Source: Halorubrum halophilum
GTDB taxonomy: Archaea; Halobacteriota; Halobacteria; Halobacteriales; Haloferacaceae
Assembly (NCBI RefSeq): GCF_000739595.1
Contig: NZ_BBJP01000001.1
Location: 19,657 to 83,656, forward strand
Length of the DNA stretch: 64,000 bases
Direction of reading: 5' to 3'
Position 1 is the first letter of the stretch. Each line of letters opens with the position of its first letter. The position numbers and the translations under genes are program-made. The notes beneath the pieces are model-generated. The model had not been told where the DNA came from. It saw nothing but the letters and a program-made list of their open reading frames with translations, and ran no database searches. Below, in pieces: positions 7,987-18,420 of the stretch.

Positions 7987-9799
7987 GTGGCGCCGCGCCG
8001 TCGATCGACGCGTCCGACTCCGCCGGCTCGAACGTCACCCGGACCACGTCGTCGAGAGTTCCGGCGAACCCGCCCGTGTCGACGCCCGCTTGGTAGGGCT
8101 CCGGGTCGTGAACGGCGGCGATTCGATACGCGCGATCGACGGAGAGCGACTGGTTCAGCTCGACGAACAGCACGGACTCGCAGTCCCCGCGCTCGCCGCC
8201 CCACGTCGGGAGCGTGACCGGGGTCGCGTCCGCCGCGGCGCGGATGACGTGCCCGTCGGCCAACCGCCCGTCCTCCCCGACAAGGATCGCGCCGGGGTCG
8301 TCGAACCCGTTGCGCTCGATATCTGACGGGTCGGTGACGTAGAACGTCCCGTCCCAACACCCCGCCCCGTACGGGTCGGCGCCAACGATCCGCCGGTACG
8401 ACTTCGTCGCGACGTAGCCGACACCGCCCCCTCCGGGTTCGAGGCCGGGGCTATCGTCGGTTTCGAGACCTCCGACGCAGGATCCGGCGGAGACTTCGGT
8501 CCCGTCGGAGACTTCGGTCCCGTCAGAGACTTCGGTCTGATCCGACCCGTCGGCCCCGTCGGACTCCTTGCCTCGGCCGGCGTCGCCGGGCCGGTCAGCG
8601 CTCCACGGGAGGAACGCGACGCGGTCGCTGACCGGCTGCCCTCCCGGGTCTTCGAGGGGGTTGTCCCGATGGGTGGGTCCCGTCTCGTCGCCCCACCAGT
8701 TGCACGTCGCGTCGATGGGGTTCAGGTACGACGCCCGGTCCGCGACCGCACCGCCCTCCTCGTTGCCCTCGATGACGTTGTGCCGGAGCACCCCCTCGAA
8801 CTCGTCTCCCGCCCGCACTCTGTATCCGACTTCGTTCCCGGCGAGGGTGCAGCCTCGGACTTCGAGGAAGCCGTCGGTGTGCTCGATGCCCGCCCCGGCG
8901 TTGTCCCGAACGTCGCAGCGGCGCACGGGGACGGGCTCGTCGAGCTGCGGACCGTCGGCCGGAGCCGTTTCGAGGTGCGGGCCGCCGTTCGACTCGATCG
9001 GGGACCGGCCGACGTGGGTCGCCCCGCGTCCCGTCTCTTCGTCCCCCGCAACCGAGGCGGGATCGACGGGGGCCGTCTCGATTCCCGGGCCGTCGTTCGC
9101 CTCGATCAGCGTCCGCTCGACCCCCGACCCGGCGGTCACCGGGAGCAGGACCCCGCCGCCGTTGCCCGCGGCGACAGAGCCCTCGACGACCGCCGTCGCG
9201 CGGGCGCCCGATCCGGCGGTGTCGAGCGCACGTCCGGCATTTCCCCGTATCTCGCAGTCGCGTATCGAGACGCGACCGTCGTAGACGTGCACCCCGTTAC
9301 CGGCGTTTTCACGGATCGTCGAGCCCTTGCACGCAATCTCCGCCCTACCGTCGCTCCCCACGCCGTCGGCGGCGTTCCCCTCGATCGTCACCGAGGAGAG
9401 GGTCAGTGAGCTGTCCCACCCGACGTCGACGCCCAGCCGGAAGTTCCGCACGGTGAGGCTCTCGACGGTGACGCCGCGCGCGCCGTCCCGAACGCGGATT
9501 CCCGATCGCCGCCCGTCGCCTTCGAGCCGGTGTCCGCGCCCGTCGATCGTCACGTCGCTCGCGGCGATTTCGATCCCCTCCCCCGCCGCGGAGAGGTCGC
9601 TCTCGAGGACGTATCTCCCGGACTCGTCGACGGTCGTCGGCTCGGTGATCGTCCCCGGGCCGTCGTGGTCGCCGGCGGTCATCATCCGAACGGTCCCGAA
9701 GCCGGCGAACGCGAACCCGCCGACGCTTCTCTGAAGGACCGCCCGCCGCGAGTGCCCGTCCTGCGAGCCGTCGTCCGGCGGATTCGCTTCGTTCGACAT
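7979..9799 (-). CDS. Tat-exported right-handed beta-helix protein
   Basis: 606 residues from the ATG at 9799 (MSNEANPP). The N-terminus has twin Arg (HSRRAVLQRSVGGFAFAGFG, residues 17-36), a Tat signal. Residues 50-400 carry repeated parallel beta-helix rungs of the type GNAGRALDT, NAGNGVHVYDG, DNAGAGIEHTDG, as in NosD/pectin-lyase-like surface proteins. The motif ATCNWWGDETGPTHRDNP ends the helix and is common in this class. An Asp/Gly/Thr-rich linker with three EVSDGT repeats separates a C-terminal domain of about 150 residues (GYVATKSYRRIVGADPYG and a Cys pair) of unknown role. NosD proteins assist nitrous oxide reductase, but no nos genes are nearby, so only a surface or periplasmic role is inferred. 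Confidence 0.85.
   Translation of the reverse strand: MSNEANPPDDGSQDGHSRRAVLQRSVGGFAFAGFGTVRMMTAGDHDGPGTITEPTTVDESGRYVLESDLSAAGEGIEIAASDVTIDGRGHRLEGDGRRSGIRVRDGARGVTVESLTVRNFRLGVDVGWDSSLTLSSVTIEGNAADGVGSDGRAEIACKGSTIRENAGNGVHVYDGRVSIRDCEIRGNAGRALDTAGSGARATAVVEGSVAAGNGGGVLLPVTAGSGVERTLIEANDGPGIETAPVDPASVAGDEETGRGATHVGRSPIESNGGPHLETAPADGPQLDEPVPVRRCDVRDNAGAGIEHTDGFLEVRGCTLAGNEVGYRVRAGDEFEGVLRHNVIEGNEEGGAVADRASYLNPIDATCNWWGDETGPTHRDNPLEDPGGQPVSDRVAFLPWSADRPGDAGRGKESDGADGSDQTEVSDGTEVSDGTEVSAGSCVGGLETDDSPGLEPGGGGVGYVATKSYRRIVGADPYGAGCWDGTFYVTDPSDIERNGFDDPGAILVGEDGRLADGHVIRAAADATPVTLPTWGGERGDCESVLFVELNQSLSVDRAYRIAAVHDPEPYQAGVDTGGFAGTLDDVVRVTFEPAESDASIDGAAPLR
8491..8544. repeat. Three tandem 18-bp units in the linker of the beta-helix gene
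   Basis: AGACTTCGGTCCCGTCGG at 8491 recurs at 8509 with one change near the end and at 8527 with a diverged 3' half. It encodes the repeated EVSDGT hexapeptide in the acidic linker. The near-identity at the DNA level points to recent slippage and probable length variation between strains. Confidence 0.8.
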
Positions 9800-9927
9800 G
9801 GACGGAGAGAGCCCCTCGGCTCTCATCGTTATGCGCCGGCGAATCTCGCGTTAGAAGCCAGCTACTCGCGTCTCGACGTTGGGTCGTCGAAGACCTCCGC
9901 CCCGCCCGGGTCGTCCGAAACCGCCGC

Positions 9928-11697
9928 TCACCCGTCCCGACCGAACCCCGCCGCGAACGTCGCCTCGTCGACCGAGAGGACGGTCGGCCGCCCGTGCGGA
10001 CACGCGTAGGGGCGGTCGCACTCGCCGAGTCGATCGAGCAGCGAGCGCAGCTCCCCGGCGTCGAGCTCTCCGATCTCCCCGCGCTTCAGCGACGGGTGAC
10101 ACGCCAGATCGGCGAGCAGCGCCTCCCGAGCGTCCCGCGGCGACTCCCCGTCCGCGAGCGTCGCGAGCGCGTCGCGGAACGCGTCCGCGTCGGCCGCCCG
10201 CCCGAACGGTGCCGGGACAGTCCGGAGCCTAACGGTCCCCCCGCCGAACGGCTCCGCCTCGAAGCCGAGCGCGGCGAGGGCGTCGGTGTGCGCCTCCGCG
10301 GCCGCCGCCTCGTCGGCCGACAGCGACGCGGTCGCCGGCGGATCGAGCGGGGCGGTCGGCACCGCCTCGCCGTCGAACGCGCGGGCGAGCCGCTCGTAGT
10401 TCACGCGCTCGTGGGCGGCGTGACCGTCGATCACGAGCAGCTCGTCGCCGGACTCGACGAGCAGGTAGAGGTCGCGGAACGTCCCGATCGGATCCGCGTC
10501 CGCGAACGCCGCCGGGCGCTCGCCCTCGTCGCCGCCGACCGGATTCAGCGCCTCGTCGAGCCCGGTGTCGACCTCGGTCTTCCGCCGGAGGTCGGCGCCC
10601 GTGAGCGCGTCGGCAACGACCGACTCGACCGCGTCCGCGACCGCGCCGGCGTCGCGGAGCCCGACCTCCCGCTTGGCGGGGTGGACGTTCGGGTCCACGC
10701 GGGCGGGCGGCAGCGACGCGTCCACGGCCGCCACCGGCTCGCGGCCGTCGGGGAGCAGGCGGCCGTACCCCGCCCGGACCGCGGCCGCGAGCCGGTCGTT
10801 CCGGACCGGGCGCCCGTTCACCGAGACCCGGACGTGGTCGCGGGAGGACCGCGTCACCGAGGGGTACGCGAGGGCGCCGGACACCTCGACCGAATCTCTC
10901 TCGGATCCCTCTGTCTCGACCTCGACGCTCGCCGCGACCTCCGTCGACCGGCTCGCAGTCTCGCGGTCGTACACGCCGAGCAGGGCCTCCGTGATCCCCG
11001 TGCCCGGCGTCGACAGCGTCCGCGACCCGTCGTGCTCCAGCGTGAACGCGACATCGGGGTTCGCGAGCGCGTAGTCGGCGACCAGCGCGGAGACCCGCGC
11101 GAACTCCGCCGCCGCCCCCGCCAGCGACTCCCGGCGCGCGGGCCGGGTCGCGAACAGGTCCTCGACGACGACGGTGGTGCCGCGGGCGCGCCCGGCGTCG
11201 GCGACGGTCGGCTCTCCGGAATCGGCACCGCGGGTCGATTCGCCGCCCGACGCCACCCCATCGACGACCACCCGTGTCCCGACCGCGCTGCCGTCGCTGG
11301 TGACGAGTTCGAGCCGCGCGGCCTCGGCGATCGCCGCCAGCGCCTCGCCGCGGAAGCCGAGCGAGTCGACGCCCACGGGGTCGCCGTCGGGTGCGAGCTT
11401 GCTCGTCGCGTGGCGCTCGACCGCGAGCCGGGCGTCTTCGCGGCTCATCCCGCGGCCGTCGTCGGCCACGCGGATCCGGTCGGTGCCGTCGCCGTCGACC
11501 GCGACCTCGACCCGCGAGGCGCCGGCGTCGAGCGCGTTGTCGATCAGCTCGCCGACGACCCGAGCCGGACGCGTCACCACCTCTCCCGCGGCGATCCGGT
11601 CGACAGTGGCAGGATCGAGCCGGCTGACGCGGTTCAGTTCCTCCGACTTGTCCGGGTCGGTCTCGCCCCCGCCGCGGGCGCGCTCCTCACCCGCCAT
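9928..11697 (-). CDS. mutL: DNA mismatch repair protein MutL
   Basis: 589 residues. The N-terminal GHKL ATPase is clear: [16 protein letters not shown] near residue 50, the DDGRGM loop, HATSKL and [15 protein letters not shown] near 105. The transducer domain carries [13 protein letters not shown] and [13 protein letters not shown]. The C-terminal dimerisation domain has [23 protein letters not shown] and CPHGRPT, which correspond to the endonuclease motifs (DQHAx2Ex4E with Q replaced by G, ACR and CPHGRP), so a metal-dependent nicking activity is plausible. The start overlaps the mutS stop by 11 bases, a tight operon. MutL couples mismatch recognition by MutS to strand incision. Confidence 0.96.
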   Translation of the reverse strand: MAGEERARGGGETDPDKSEELNRVSRLDPATVDRIAAGEVVTRPARVVGELIDNALDAGASRVEVAVDGDGTDRIRVADDGRGMSREDARLAVERHATSKLAPDGDPVGVDSLGFRGEALAAIAEAARLELVTSDGSAVGTRVVVDGVASGGESTRGADSGEPTVADAGRARGTTVVVEDLFATRPARRESLAGAAAEFARVSALVADYALANPDVAFTLEHDGSRTLSTPGTGITEALLGVYDRETASRSTEVAASVEVETEGSERDSVEVSGALAYPSVTRSSRDHVRVSVNGRPVRNDRLAAAVRAGYGRLLPDGREPVAAVDASLPPARVDPNVHPAKREVGLRDAGAVADAVESVVADALTGADLRRKTEVDTGLDEALNPVGGDEGERPAAFADADPIGTFRDLYLLVESGDELLVIDGHAAHERVNYERLARAFDGEAVPTAPLDPPATASLSADEAAAAEAHTDALAALGFEAEPFGGGTVRLRTVPAPFGRAADADAFRDALATLADGESPRDAREALLADLACHPSLKRGEIGELDAGELRSLLDRLGECDRPYACPHGRPTVLSVDEATFAAGFGRDG

Positions 11698-14542
11698 CGT
11701 CGACTCGCGACTGGAGGTCGTGGAGGGCGTTCAGCGCCTCTATCGGCGTCATCCGGGCGAGGTCGAGATCGCGGAGGGCGGCGGTCAGATCTGTCCGGGA
11801 GCCGGCCGACTGGTCGCTCTGGGGGTCGCCGTCGGTCGCGGAGTCGCTATCGCCCCCGGCGCTCGCGCCTTCAGCACGCTCCGCCTCCGCTTCACCGTCA
11901 GTCCCCTCTTCTTCCGCGAGGAACTCACGAAGCGAGGCGTCCGCGTCGCTGCCGTCGTCGCCGTCGGACGCGAGTTCGGCTCCGCCCGTCTCGTCGTCTG
12001 CCGCCTCGGCGTCGCCCGTCTCCGCGGTCACGAGGTCGCGGGACCGATCCACGACGGAGGCCGGAACTCCGGCGAGTTCGGCGACCTCGACGCCGTAGGA
12101 CGAGGAGGAGGCCCCGGGGACGACCCGGTGGAGGAACGTCACGTCGCCGCCCTCGCGGGTCGCCGTGAAGTGGAGGTTGAAGACGCGCTCCCGCTCGTCG
12201 GCGAGGTCGGTCAGGTCGTGGTAGTGCGTGGCGAAGAGCGCGGTCGCGCCCAGCTCGTCGTGGATGAACTCGGCGGCGGCGCGGGCGATGGCGCGCCCGT
12301 CGGTCGTGGCGGTGCCGCGGCCCACCTCGTCGAGGAGGACGAGCGAGTCCGGGCCGGCGTCGTGGAGGATCTCCGTCAGCTCGCTCATCTCGCGCATGAA
12401 CGTGGACTGGCCGCCGGCGATGTCGTCGGAGGCGCCGACGCGGGTGAACAGCCGGTCGAAGACGGGAAGCGAGGCCGCCTGCGCCGGGATGAACGACCCG
12501 GTCTGCGCGAGCACGACCGCGAGCGCGACCGACCGCATGTACGTCGACTTCCCGCTCATGTTCGGCCCCGTGATCACCGCGATCGACCCGCGCGGGAGGT
12601 CCGCGTCGTTCGGGACGAACGACTCCTCGGCGCGCTCGACGACCGGATGACGGCCACCTTCGATTTCGATGCCGGCGTCGGGATCGGAAGCGTCATCGAC
12701 GATCTCCGGACGGACGTAGTCGCCATCGACCGCGACGGTCGCCAGCGAGCGGAGCGCGTCGAGCGCCGCGATCGCGTCCGCCAGTTCCTGAATCCGTTCC
12801 GTCTCGCTCGCGACGCGCTCGCGCACGTCGGCGAACAGCTCGTACTCCAAGGCGTCCGCGCGCTCCGCGGCGCCGACGATCTCCTCCTCGCGCTCCTTCA
12901 GCTCGGGGGTGTAGTAGCGCTCGCTGTTCTTCAGCGTCTGTCGCCGGCGGTAATCGTCGGGGACCCGGTCGAGGTTGGCGTCGGTCACCTCGATGTAGTA
13001 GCCGTGGACCTGGTTGTGGCCGACCGACAGCGAGTCGATCCCGGTGCGCTCGCGCTCGCTCGCCTCTAAGTCGGCGACCCACTCTCGTCCCTCCCGCTCG
13101 GTCGCGCGGAGGGCGTCGAGGTCGCCGTCGAACCCCGAACCGATCACGCCGCCTTCGGTGATCTCCGGCGGGGGATTCGCGGCGATCGCGTCGTCGATCA
13201 GCTCCCGGACCTCGGTCAGCTCGTCGAGGCGGTCGCGGAGGTCACGGAGGTGGTCGGTGCGGGGGAGGTCGGCGTCGTCGTCCCCGGAGACGGCGCCGTC
13301 CGCGCCCGCCTCGCCGTCCTCCGCCCCCGCCAGCGTCGCCTTCAGCTCCGGCACGACCGCGAGCGTCGCGTGCAGCGAGCGCAGGTCGCGGGCGTCGGCG
13401 CGCCCGCGGGAGATCCGGCCGACAAGCCGTTCGAGGTCGTAGGCGGCCCCGAGCGCGTCGGCGAGCCCCTCTCGGACCAGCGTCCGGTCGGCCAGCTCGT
13501 CGACCGCGTCGTGGCGGCTCCGGACCGCGTCGGCGTCGACGAGGGGGCGCCGGAGCCAGCGCTCTAAACACCGCCGGCCGAGCGCGCAGCTCGTCTCGTC
13601 GAGCGCGTCGAACAGGGTGTCGCTGGCGCCCAGCCCGCGGTTCTCGAACAGTTCGAGGCTGCGCTGGGCGGCCGCGTCGAGCCGGAGCCGGTCGCGGGGG
13701 TTGTACCGCCGGATCCGAGTGACGTACGAGAGCGGGCCGTCGTCGCCCTGCGTGTACTCGGCGTACGCGAGCACCGCCCCCGCCGCCCGCAGTTCGGCGT
13801 CGCCGTCGAACCGGCGGTCGGGGGCGGGGAGGTACGGCTCCAGCCGCTCGGTCGCGGCCCGCCGCTCGAAGGCGTCGGGGTCGTAGGCGTGGGTCGTCCA
13901 GCCGCGCTCGGCGTCGGTCGGCTCGAAGTCGGGGGAGTCGGGTCCCGCGATCAGCTCCGCGGGCGCGATCCGGTCGAGCTCCTCCGCGACCGCGTCGCGG
14001 TCGCCCGACGTGACGAGGCACTCGCCCGTGGAAACGTCGACGGCGGCGAGGCCGACGACATCTGACGCGTTAGTGCCGGCCTCGTCGCCTCCGCCCGCAA
14101 CCGCGGCCACGTAGTTCGTCGTCCCGGCCTCCAGCAGCTCGTCCTCGACGACGGTTCCGGGCGTGATCACCTCGGTGACGGCGCGGTCGACGAGCCCGGA
14201 CGCCTGCTCGGCGTCCTCGATCTGGTCGCCGAGCGCGACGCGGTAGCCCGCGTCGAGCAGCGATTCGAGGTAGGGCGCGGCGTTGTCGATGGGGATCCCG
14301 GCCATCGGGTAGTCGCCGGTGGAGTCGGAGCGCTCCGTCAGCGTCACCTCGCAGACGCGGGCGACCGCCGCGGCCGCCTCGCAGAATGCCTCGTAGAAGT
14401 CGCCGACCTGGAACAGCACGAGGGCGTCCTCGTGGGCCGCACACAGGTCGGCGTACTGCGAGAGCATCGGCGTCAGCTCCTCGCGGGCGGCGGCGATCCC
14501 CGGCGGGAGCCCGGTCACCGTCTCTCGGTCCGGGGTCGGCAT
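11687..14542 (-). CDS. mutS: DNA mismatch repair protein MutS
   Basis: 951 residues from the ATG at 14542 (MPTPDRETV); the slightly longer frame adds only nine unlikely residues. The mismatch-recognition Phe-x-Glu is in [13 protein letters not shown] near residue 48. Connector, lever and clamp regions follow. The C-terminal ABC-type ATPase has Walker [12 protein letters not shown], the STFMREMSE signature, Walker [12 protein letters not shown] and FATHYHDLT. All catalytic residues are present, so this is the MutS1-type repair protein. A Ser/Asp/Glu/Gly-rich acidic insertion of about 70 residues precedes the C-terminal helices ([19 protein letters not shown]). Forms one unit with mutL. Archaeal mutS/mutL are limited mainly to haloarchaea and some methanogens. 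Confidence 0.97.
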   Translation of the reverse strand: MPTPDRETVTGLPPGIAAAREELTPMLSQYADLCAAHEDALVLFQVGDFYEAFCEAAAAVARVCEVTLTERSDSTGDYPMAGIPIDNAAPYLESLLDAGYRVALGDQIEDAEQASGLVDRAVTEVITPGTVVEDELLEAGTTNYVAAVAGGGDEAGTNASDVVGLAAVDVSTGECLVTSGDRDAVAEELDRIAPAELIAGPDSPDFEPTDAERGWTTHAYDPDAFERRAATERLEPYLPAPDRRFDGDAELRAAGAVLAYAEYTQGDDGPLSYVTRIRRYNPRDRLRLDAAAQRSLELFENRGLGASDTLFDALDETSCALGRRCLERWLRRPLVDADAVRSRHDAVDELADRTLVREGLADALGAAYDLERLVGRISRGRADARDLRSLHATLAVVPELKATLAGAEDGEAGADGAVSGDDDADLPRTDHLRDLRDRLDELTEVRELIDDAIAANPPPEITEGGVIGSGFDGDLDALRATEREGREWVADLEASERERTGIDSLSVGHNQVHGYYIEVTDANLDRVPDDYRRRQTLKNSERYYTPELKEREEEIVGAAERADALEYELFADVRERVASETERIQELADAIAALDALRSLATVAVDGDYVRPEIVDDASDPDAGIEIEGGRHPVVERAEESFVPNDADLPRGSIAVITGPNMSGKSTYMRSVALAVVLAQTGSFIPAQAASLPVFDRLFTRVGASDDIAGGQSTFMREMSELTEILHDAGPDSLVLLDEVGRGTATTDGRAIARAAAEFIHDELGATALFATHYHDLTDLADERERVFNLHFTATREGGDVTFLHRVVPGASSSSYGVEVAELAGVPASVVDRSRDLVTAETGDAEAADDETGGAELASDGDDGSDADASLREFLAEEEGTDGEAEAERAEGASAGGDSDSATDGDPQSDQSAGSRTDLTAALRDLDLARMTPIEALNALHDLQSRVDDGG

Positions 14543-14654
14543 ACCACGTATCCGGGCGCCCGCGGGCATAAACGGTGCGGAGGCGAGCGGTGGAATCGTC
14601 CGAGCGGATCCGCCGCGCCCGAGCGCTTACAACGCTGGAGCCCCGAGAGAGCCC

Positions 14655-15197
14655 GTGACGAACCGCGCGATCGTCGTCGGCATGGCAGCGACGTTCATCG
14701 GGCTGACGGCCCTGTTGCTGGTCGCCGGAGTCGTCGTCTCCCCGGTCCTGTTGGCAGTCGCCGTTCCGTTCGCCGTCGTCGCGTACTTCCTCTGGTACCA
14801 CGCCAGCGGCCGGCTCCGCGACCGCGTCCAACGCGAGGCCGCGGGGGCTGGCCCGAGTGAGCGCGCACGGGCCCGACAGCGCGCGAGAGCCGCCGAACAC
14901 CGCCGGTCAGCGTACCGGTCCGCCGGCGCGACGGACGGCGGGTTCGGCCGCGGCGGGGCCCGGTCCGCGGCAGGCGGTCGCGGCGGCCCCGGAGACCCCC
15001 GAGACCGCGCCCCGCCGGCGAGCGGGATGTCCGAACGCGAGGCCTACGAGACGCTCGGCCTCGACCGGACCGCCGACAGCGAGGCGATCCGGTCCGCCTA
15101 CCGAGAGCGGGCGAAGCGGCTCCATCCGGACGGAGCAGACGGCGACGAGGCGGCGTTCAAGGAGCTGAACAAGGCGTACGAGCTGTTGACTGACTGA
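14655..15197 (+). CDS. Membrane-anchored J-domain (DnaJ-like) protein
   Basis: 180 residues with a GTG start at 14655. Two hydrophobic segments (residues 5-25 and 28-47) anchor the N-terminus. A basic Arg/Ala/Gly-rich linker follows, then a C-terminal J domain (residues 126-180) with [16 protein letters not shown], the HPD motif in [11 protein letters not shown], and [13 protein letters not shown] domain stimulates Hsp70 ATPase; with no zinc-finger or substrate-binding domain this is a DnaJ-like co-chaperone that would recruit DnaK to the membrane. It is divergent from mutS, with about 110 bases between the starts. Confidence 0.88.
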   Translation: MTNRAIVVGMAATFIGLTALLLVAGVVVSPVLLAVAVPFAVVAYFLWYHASGRLRDRVQREAAGAGPSERARARQRARAAEHRRSAYRSAGATDGGFGRGGARSAAGGRGGPGDPRDRAPPASGMSEREAYETLGLDRTADSEAIRSAYRERAKRLHPDGADGDEAAFKELNKAYELLTD

Positions 15198-15238
15198 TTG
15201 CGGTCTTCCGTCCACTCCCGTCTTCTCTCGACCTCCGA

Positions 15239-15934
15239 TCACCGAGCGTCGGCGTCGCGGCCGTCGAGCGACGCCGCGATCGCGGTCTCCGCTTCCGCGA
15301 GCTCCGCCCGCGTGTTGACGTTGGTGAACGTCTGTGCCGTGGTGCGCTCGCGGATCTCGGCGTCCCCGACAACGACGCGGTCGAGGTCGTCGATAGGCGC
15401 CAACACCTTCCGGTCGCCGCGGGCGAGGGCGCGGTCGCAGGCGGCCGCCATCGCGTCGGCGTGGTACACCGCCTGCGTCGTCTGGAGCCAGCGGTCGTCA
15501 AGCCGCGGGATCGCGGCCTCGCGCCCCGCGGCGTCCCCGCGGAGCGCGTCGAGGAACGACGGGTCGACGAACGGCATGTCGCAGGCGACCACGGCGACGT
15601 ACTCGTTTTCGGCGGCCTGACAGGCGTTCCGGATGCCCGCGACCGGCCCCAAGTCGGGCTCGTCGTCGACCGCCCAGCGGCGGGGAAGCGGGAGGCCGTC
15701 GAGTGCGTCCTCGATCACTTCTCGCTGATCGGGCCGGCAGTTGACCACGAGCTCGTCGACGACCGGGTCGCCGCCGGCGGCGCGGTCGGCGCCCGGCGGG
15801 ACGGGGTCGTCGGCGCCGGCGAGCCGGTCCGCGACGCGGCGGACCATCGGCACGCCTGCGAGGGGAGCGACGGCCTTGTCGCGGTCGCCGAAGCGGGTCG
15901 AGCGCCCCCCGGCGAGAATGGCTCCGGTTGTCAC
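15239..15934 (-). CDS. mobA: Molybdenum cofactor guanylyltransferase
   Basis: 231 residues with a GTG start at 15934, chosen because [20 protein letters not shown] is the nucleotide-binding N-terminus of the family. LVVNCRPDQ, the GPVAGIRNA stretch and [16 protein letters not shown] (metal-binding Asp) are also typical. MobA joins GMP to molybdopterin to give the cofactor of DMSO-reductase-family enzymes such as respiratory nitrate reductase. A Pro/Ala/Gly-rich insertion near residue 45 is not in bacterial MobA. It lies about 160 bases from divergent pdxS and close to the nirK cluster, which fits a denitrifying cell, although nar genes are not in the window. Confidence 0.87.
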   Translation of the reverse strand: MTTGAILAGGRSTRFGDRDKAVAPLAGVPMVRRVADRLAGADDPVPPGADRAAGGDPVVDELVVNCRPDQREVIEDALDGLPLPRRWAVDDEPDLGPVAGIRNACQAAENEYVAVVACDMPFVDPSFLDALRGDAAGREAAIPRLDDRWLQTTQAVYHADAMAAACDRALARGDRKVLAPIDDLDRVVVGDAEIRERTTAQTFTNVNTRAELAEAETAIAASLDGRDADAR

Positions 15935-16096
15935 GGGTCGCCTATCGTCGCCGAGGGACTTCGCGGTTGCGGTCGGCCGGGGAGAGCGGTCGGCCGGGGA
16001 GAGCGGTCGGGTCGGATCCGCCGATCCGAGGCCCCGATGGCCCTTCAACTCCCGGCAAAGCGACCCGTTAAGTGGCCGGCGACCCACGGATCGGAC

Positions 16097-17005
16097 ATGG
16101 CAGAGGCCACGGATCTGGAGGAGCTGAAGCGGGGGACCGACTTGGTCAAGCGCGGCTTCGCGCGGATGCAGAAGGGCGGGGTCATCATGGATGTCGTCAC
16201 CCGCGAACAGGCGCGGATCGCGGAGGATGCCGGCGCGGTCGCGGTGATGGCGCTGGAGGCGGTCCCGGCCGACATCCGCAAGCGCGGCGGCGTCGCGCGG
16301 ATGCCCGACCCGCAGAACGTCACCGAGATCATCGACGAGGTGTCGATCCCGGTGATGGGGAAATCGCGGATCGGCCACCGCAAGGAGGCGGAGATCCTGG
16401 AGTCGCTCGGCGTCGACATGATCGACGAGTCGGAGGTGCTCACGCCGGCCGACGACGAATACCACATCGACAAGCGCGACTTCGCGTCGCCGTTCGTCTG
16501 CGGCGCCCGGAACCTCCCCGAGGCGCTCCGGCGGATCCGCGAGGGCGCGGCGATGATCCGGACGAAGGGCGAGGCCGGCACCGGTGACGTGAACCAGGCC
16601 GTCCAGCACCAGCGCACCATCAAGAACCAGATCCGGACGCTCACCGGACTGAACCACGAGGAGCGCGAGAAGTGGGCCCGCGAGCACGGCGCCCCCCGCG
16701 ATCTGGTCCACGAGACCGCCGAGGCCGGCCGGCTCCCGGTCGTCAACTTCGCGGCCGGCGGCATCGCGACGCCCGCCGACGCCGCGCTGATGATGCACCA
16801 CGGCTGCGACGGCATCTTCGTCGGCTCCGGCATCTTCGGCGCGGAGGACCCGGTCGAGATGGGGAACGCGATCGTCGAGGCCGTCAACAACTGGGACGAC
16901 CCCGACGAGCTCGCCGACATCGCCTCCGGCATCGGCAAGGGGATGAAGGGCCAGTCAAACGAGGATATGGAAGAAGAAGAGCAGCTGCAGGGCCGCGGCG
17001 TCTGA
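16097..17005 (+). CDS. pdxS: Pyridoxal 5'-phosphate synthase lyase subunit PdxS
   Basis: 302 residues with a clear ATG at 16097. PdxS builds PLP from ribose 5-phosphate, glyceraldehyde 3-phosphate and ammonia supplied by the PdxT glutaminase, in a dodecameric complex. Family landmarks are [20 protein letters not shown] near residue 27, the catalytic Lys in [10 protein letters not shown] near 91, the second Lys in [12 protein letters not shown] near 159, and the phosphate-binding [20 protein letters not shown] and IFVGSGIF. The sequence is highly conserved and full length. pdxT is not adjacent, which is common in archaea. Confidence 0.97.
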   Translation: MAEATDLEELKRGTDLVKRGFARMQKGGVIMDVVTREQARIAEDAGAVAVMALEAVPADIRKRGGVARMPDPQNVTEIIDEVSIPVMGKSRIGHRKEAEILESLGVDMIDESEVLTPADDEYHIDKRDFASPFVCGARNLPEALRRIREGAAMIRTKGEAGTGDVNQAVQHQRTIKNQIRTLTGLNHEEREKWAREHGAPRDLVHETAEAGRLPVVNFAAGGIATPADAALMMHHGCDGIFVGSGIFGAEDPVEMGNAIVEAVNNWDDPDELADIASGIGKGMKGQSNEDMEEEEQLQGRGV

Positions 17006-17042
17006 GCGCCTGTTTATAGGTGATCCGCGGTTTCGGTCCCAC

Positions 17043-18143
17043 TCAGGCCGACCCCTCGGTCCCCGGATCATACACGTCTGAGTTCGATTCTCCCTCGACG
17101 TTGACGACCGCGAGCGCGCCGCGCCGGCCGGCCCGCGAGAGCGCGTGATCGACGATCTTGATCGGTCCCGAAACCGGTAGCTCCATCTCGCCGACCGTCG
17201 CCGTCCCGGGCGCGACCGGCGTCGTCTCGACGTATTGACCGGGGTCCGAGACGAGGTCGCCGTCGCGGTACAGCCGCGACCAGACGTTCCCGATCGGGTG
17301 CCACGAGCTGGACTGGTTCGGGCCGCCGTTCACGAAGAACACGCGGACTGTCTCGCCGACCGCGGCGTCGATCGCGCCGAGCCGGTCCTTCGTGAAGCCG
17401 TGATCGGTCCCGTTGAACACGACGTACGTCGGGTCCTCGTCGAGCATCGCGCCGTGGTCGAACGCGTGGTGGCCCTTCTCGCCGAGGTCGCCTTTGGTGT
17501 ACAGCTCGTGCTGGCCGAGGTAGAGCTCCCGGTCCACGGTCGGTAACCCTCCCTCGGGCTCGACGAGGATCGTGCCGAACATCCCGGCGCTGACGTGGTG
17601 GTCCATCGCCGGCACCGCGCAGTGGTAGGTGAACAGGCCGGGATACTCAGCGCGGAAACTGAGTTCCGCTGCGTCGTCGCCGGGCACCAGCGTCGTTTCG
17701 ACGGCCCCGCCGCCGGGGCCGTACACGGCGTGGAAGTCCACGTTGTGGATGTCGCTGTTGTCGTCGGCCGGCACCTCGAACCGGAGGTTCACGGTGTCGC
17801 CCCGCCGGACCCGGATCATCGGTCCGGGGACCCGACCCTCGAAGGTCATGTACTCGAACGTGACGCCGGGCTCGATCTCCGCGACGAGCTCCTTCGTACG
17901 GAGCGTCACGTCGTGTTCGCGCGGCTCGTCCCAGTCGACCGGGGCCGGCACGTCCGTCGGGTCGGCCGCGATCCGGTCGGCGTCGACGTCGCGTGCGGGG
18001 TCCAGCTCGGGGGCGACCCGCTCGGTCTCGCCCTCCGGCGTCGTCTCCGCGTTCACCGGCGCGCCGATACAGCCGGCGACGGCGCCGACCGCTCCGATCC
18101 CGAGTGCCGAAACCACCTTCCGCCTGCTGAGGTCTTGTGACAT
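17043..18143 (-). CDS. nirK: Copper-containing nitrite reductase, paralogue 1
   Basis: 366 residues. A twin-Arg signal (SRRKVVSALGIGAVGA) ends in a lipobox-like VAGC, so it is probably exported by Tat and lipid-anchored. Two cupredoxin domains follow. Ligands by alignment: type 1 copper H133, C175, H183, M188; type 2 copper H138, H174 and H333 (IVDHALSR); catalytic D136 in HNVDFH and H282 in SSSWHPIG. It reduces nitrite to nitric oxide outside the membrane. A paralogue in the opposite orientation lies at 20.6 kb, with two regulator genes and a CtaA-like gene in between. The upstream region (18144-18420) carries inverted repeats described separately. Confidence 0.95.
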   Translation of the reverse strand: MSQDLSRRKVVSALGIGAVGAVAGCIGAPVNAETTPEGETERVAPELDPARDVDADRIAADPTDVPAPVDWDEPREHDVTLRTKELVAEIEPGVTFEYMTFEGRVPGPMIRVRRGDTVNLRFEVPADDNSDIHNVDFHAVYGPGGGAVETTLVPGDDAAELSFRAEYPGLFTYHCAVPAMDHHVSAGMFGTILVEPEGGLPTVDRELYLGQHELYTKGDLGEKGHHAFDHGAMLDEDPTYVVFNGTDHGFTKDRLGAIDAAVGETVRVFFVNGGPNQSSSWHPIGNVWSRLYRDGDLVSDPGQYVETTPVAPGTATVGEMELPVSGPIKIVDHALSRAGRRGALAVVNVEGESNSDVYDPGTEGSA

Positions 18144-18206
18144 GATTCTTCTCTGTTTCAGGAGAGGCTTCCCAATGACATATATGATATATACTGTTCC
18201 CCAGTA

Positions 18207-18242
18207 TTGATACGAAACGGGCTATCAACCCCCATATAGGGG
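18207..18242 (-). promoter_or_regulatory. Inverted repeats upstream of nirK1
   Basis: TTGATA-N10-TATCAA (18207-18228) is followed directly by CCCCC-ATATA-GGGG (18229-18242). They lie about 65-100 bases upstream of the nirK1 ATG; AT-rich stretches near 18180-18195 and at 18245-18250 could serve as TATA boxes. The centre (ATACGAAACGGGCTAT) resembles the inverted repeat upstream of nirK2, which has ATACGGGCTAT. A regulator-binding site is inferred; the protein is unknown. Confidence 0.55.
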
Positions 18243-18420
18243 ATATTAAATACCTAGATAAATGTATGAGACCGGGAATCGATCGATTGGTGCCTTAGGC
18301 CCCGATCGCCTCGGTTCACTCTCGTCTCGCTTTCAGGTCGCTCGCGACCGCCCCGGCTCAACGGGTGACGGCGGGGGACGCGCTTTCAGAGCGTATCGGG
18401 AATTCACCCGCTGATCAGGG

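Noticed and set aside
7979..9799. Assigning the beta-helix protein as NosD
   Set aside because: The fold resembles NosD, but no nosZ, nosF or nosY genes are nearby and the C-terminal domain differs, so the name would be unsupported.
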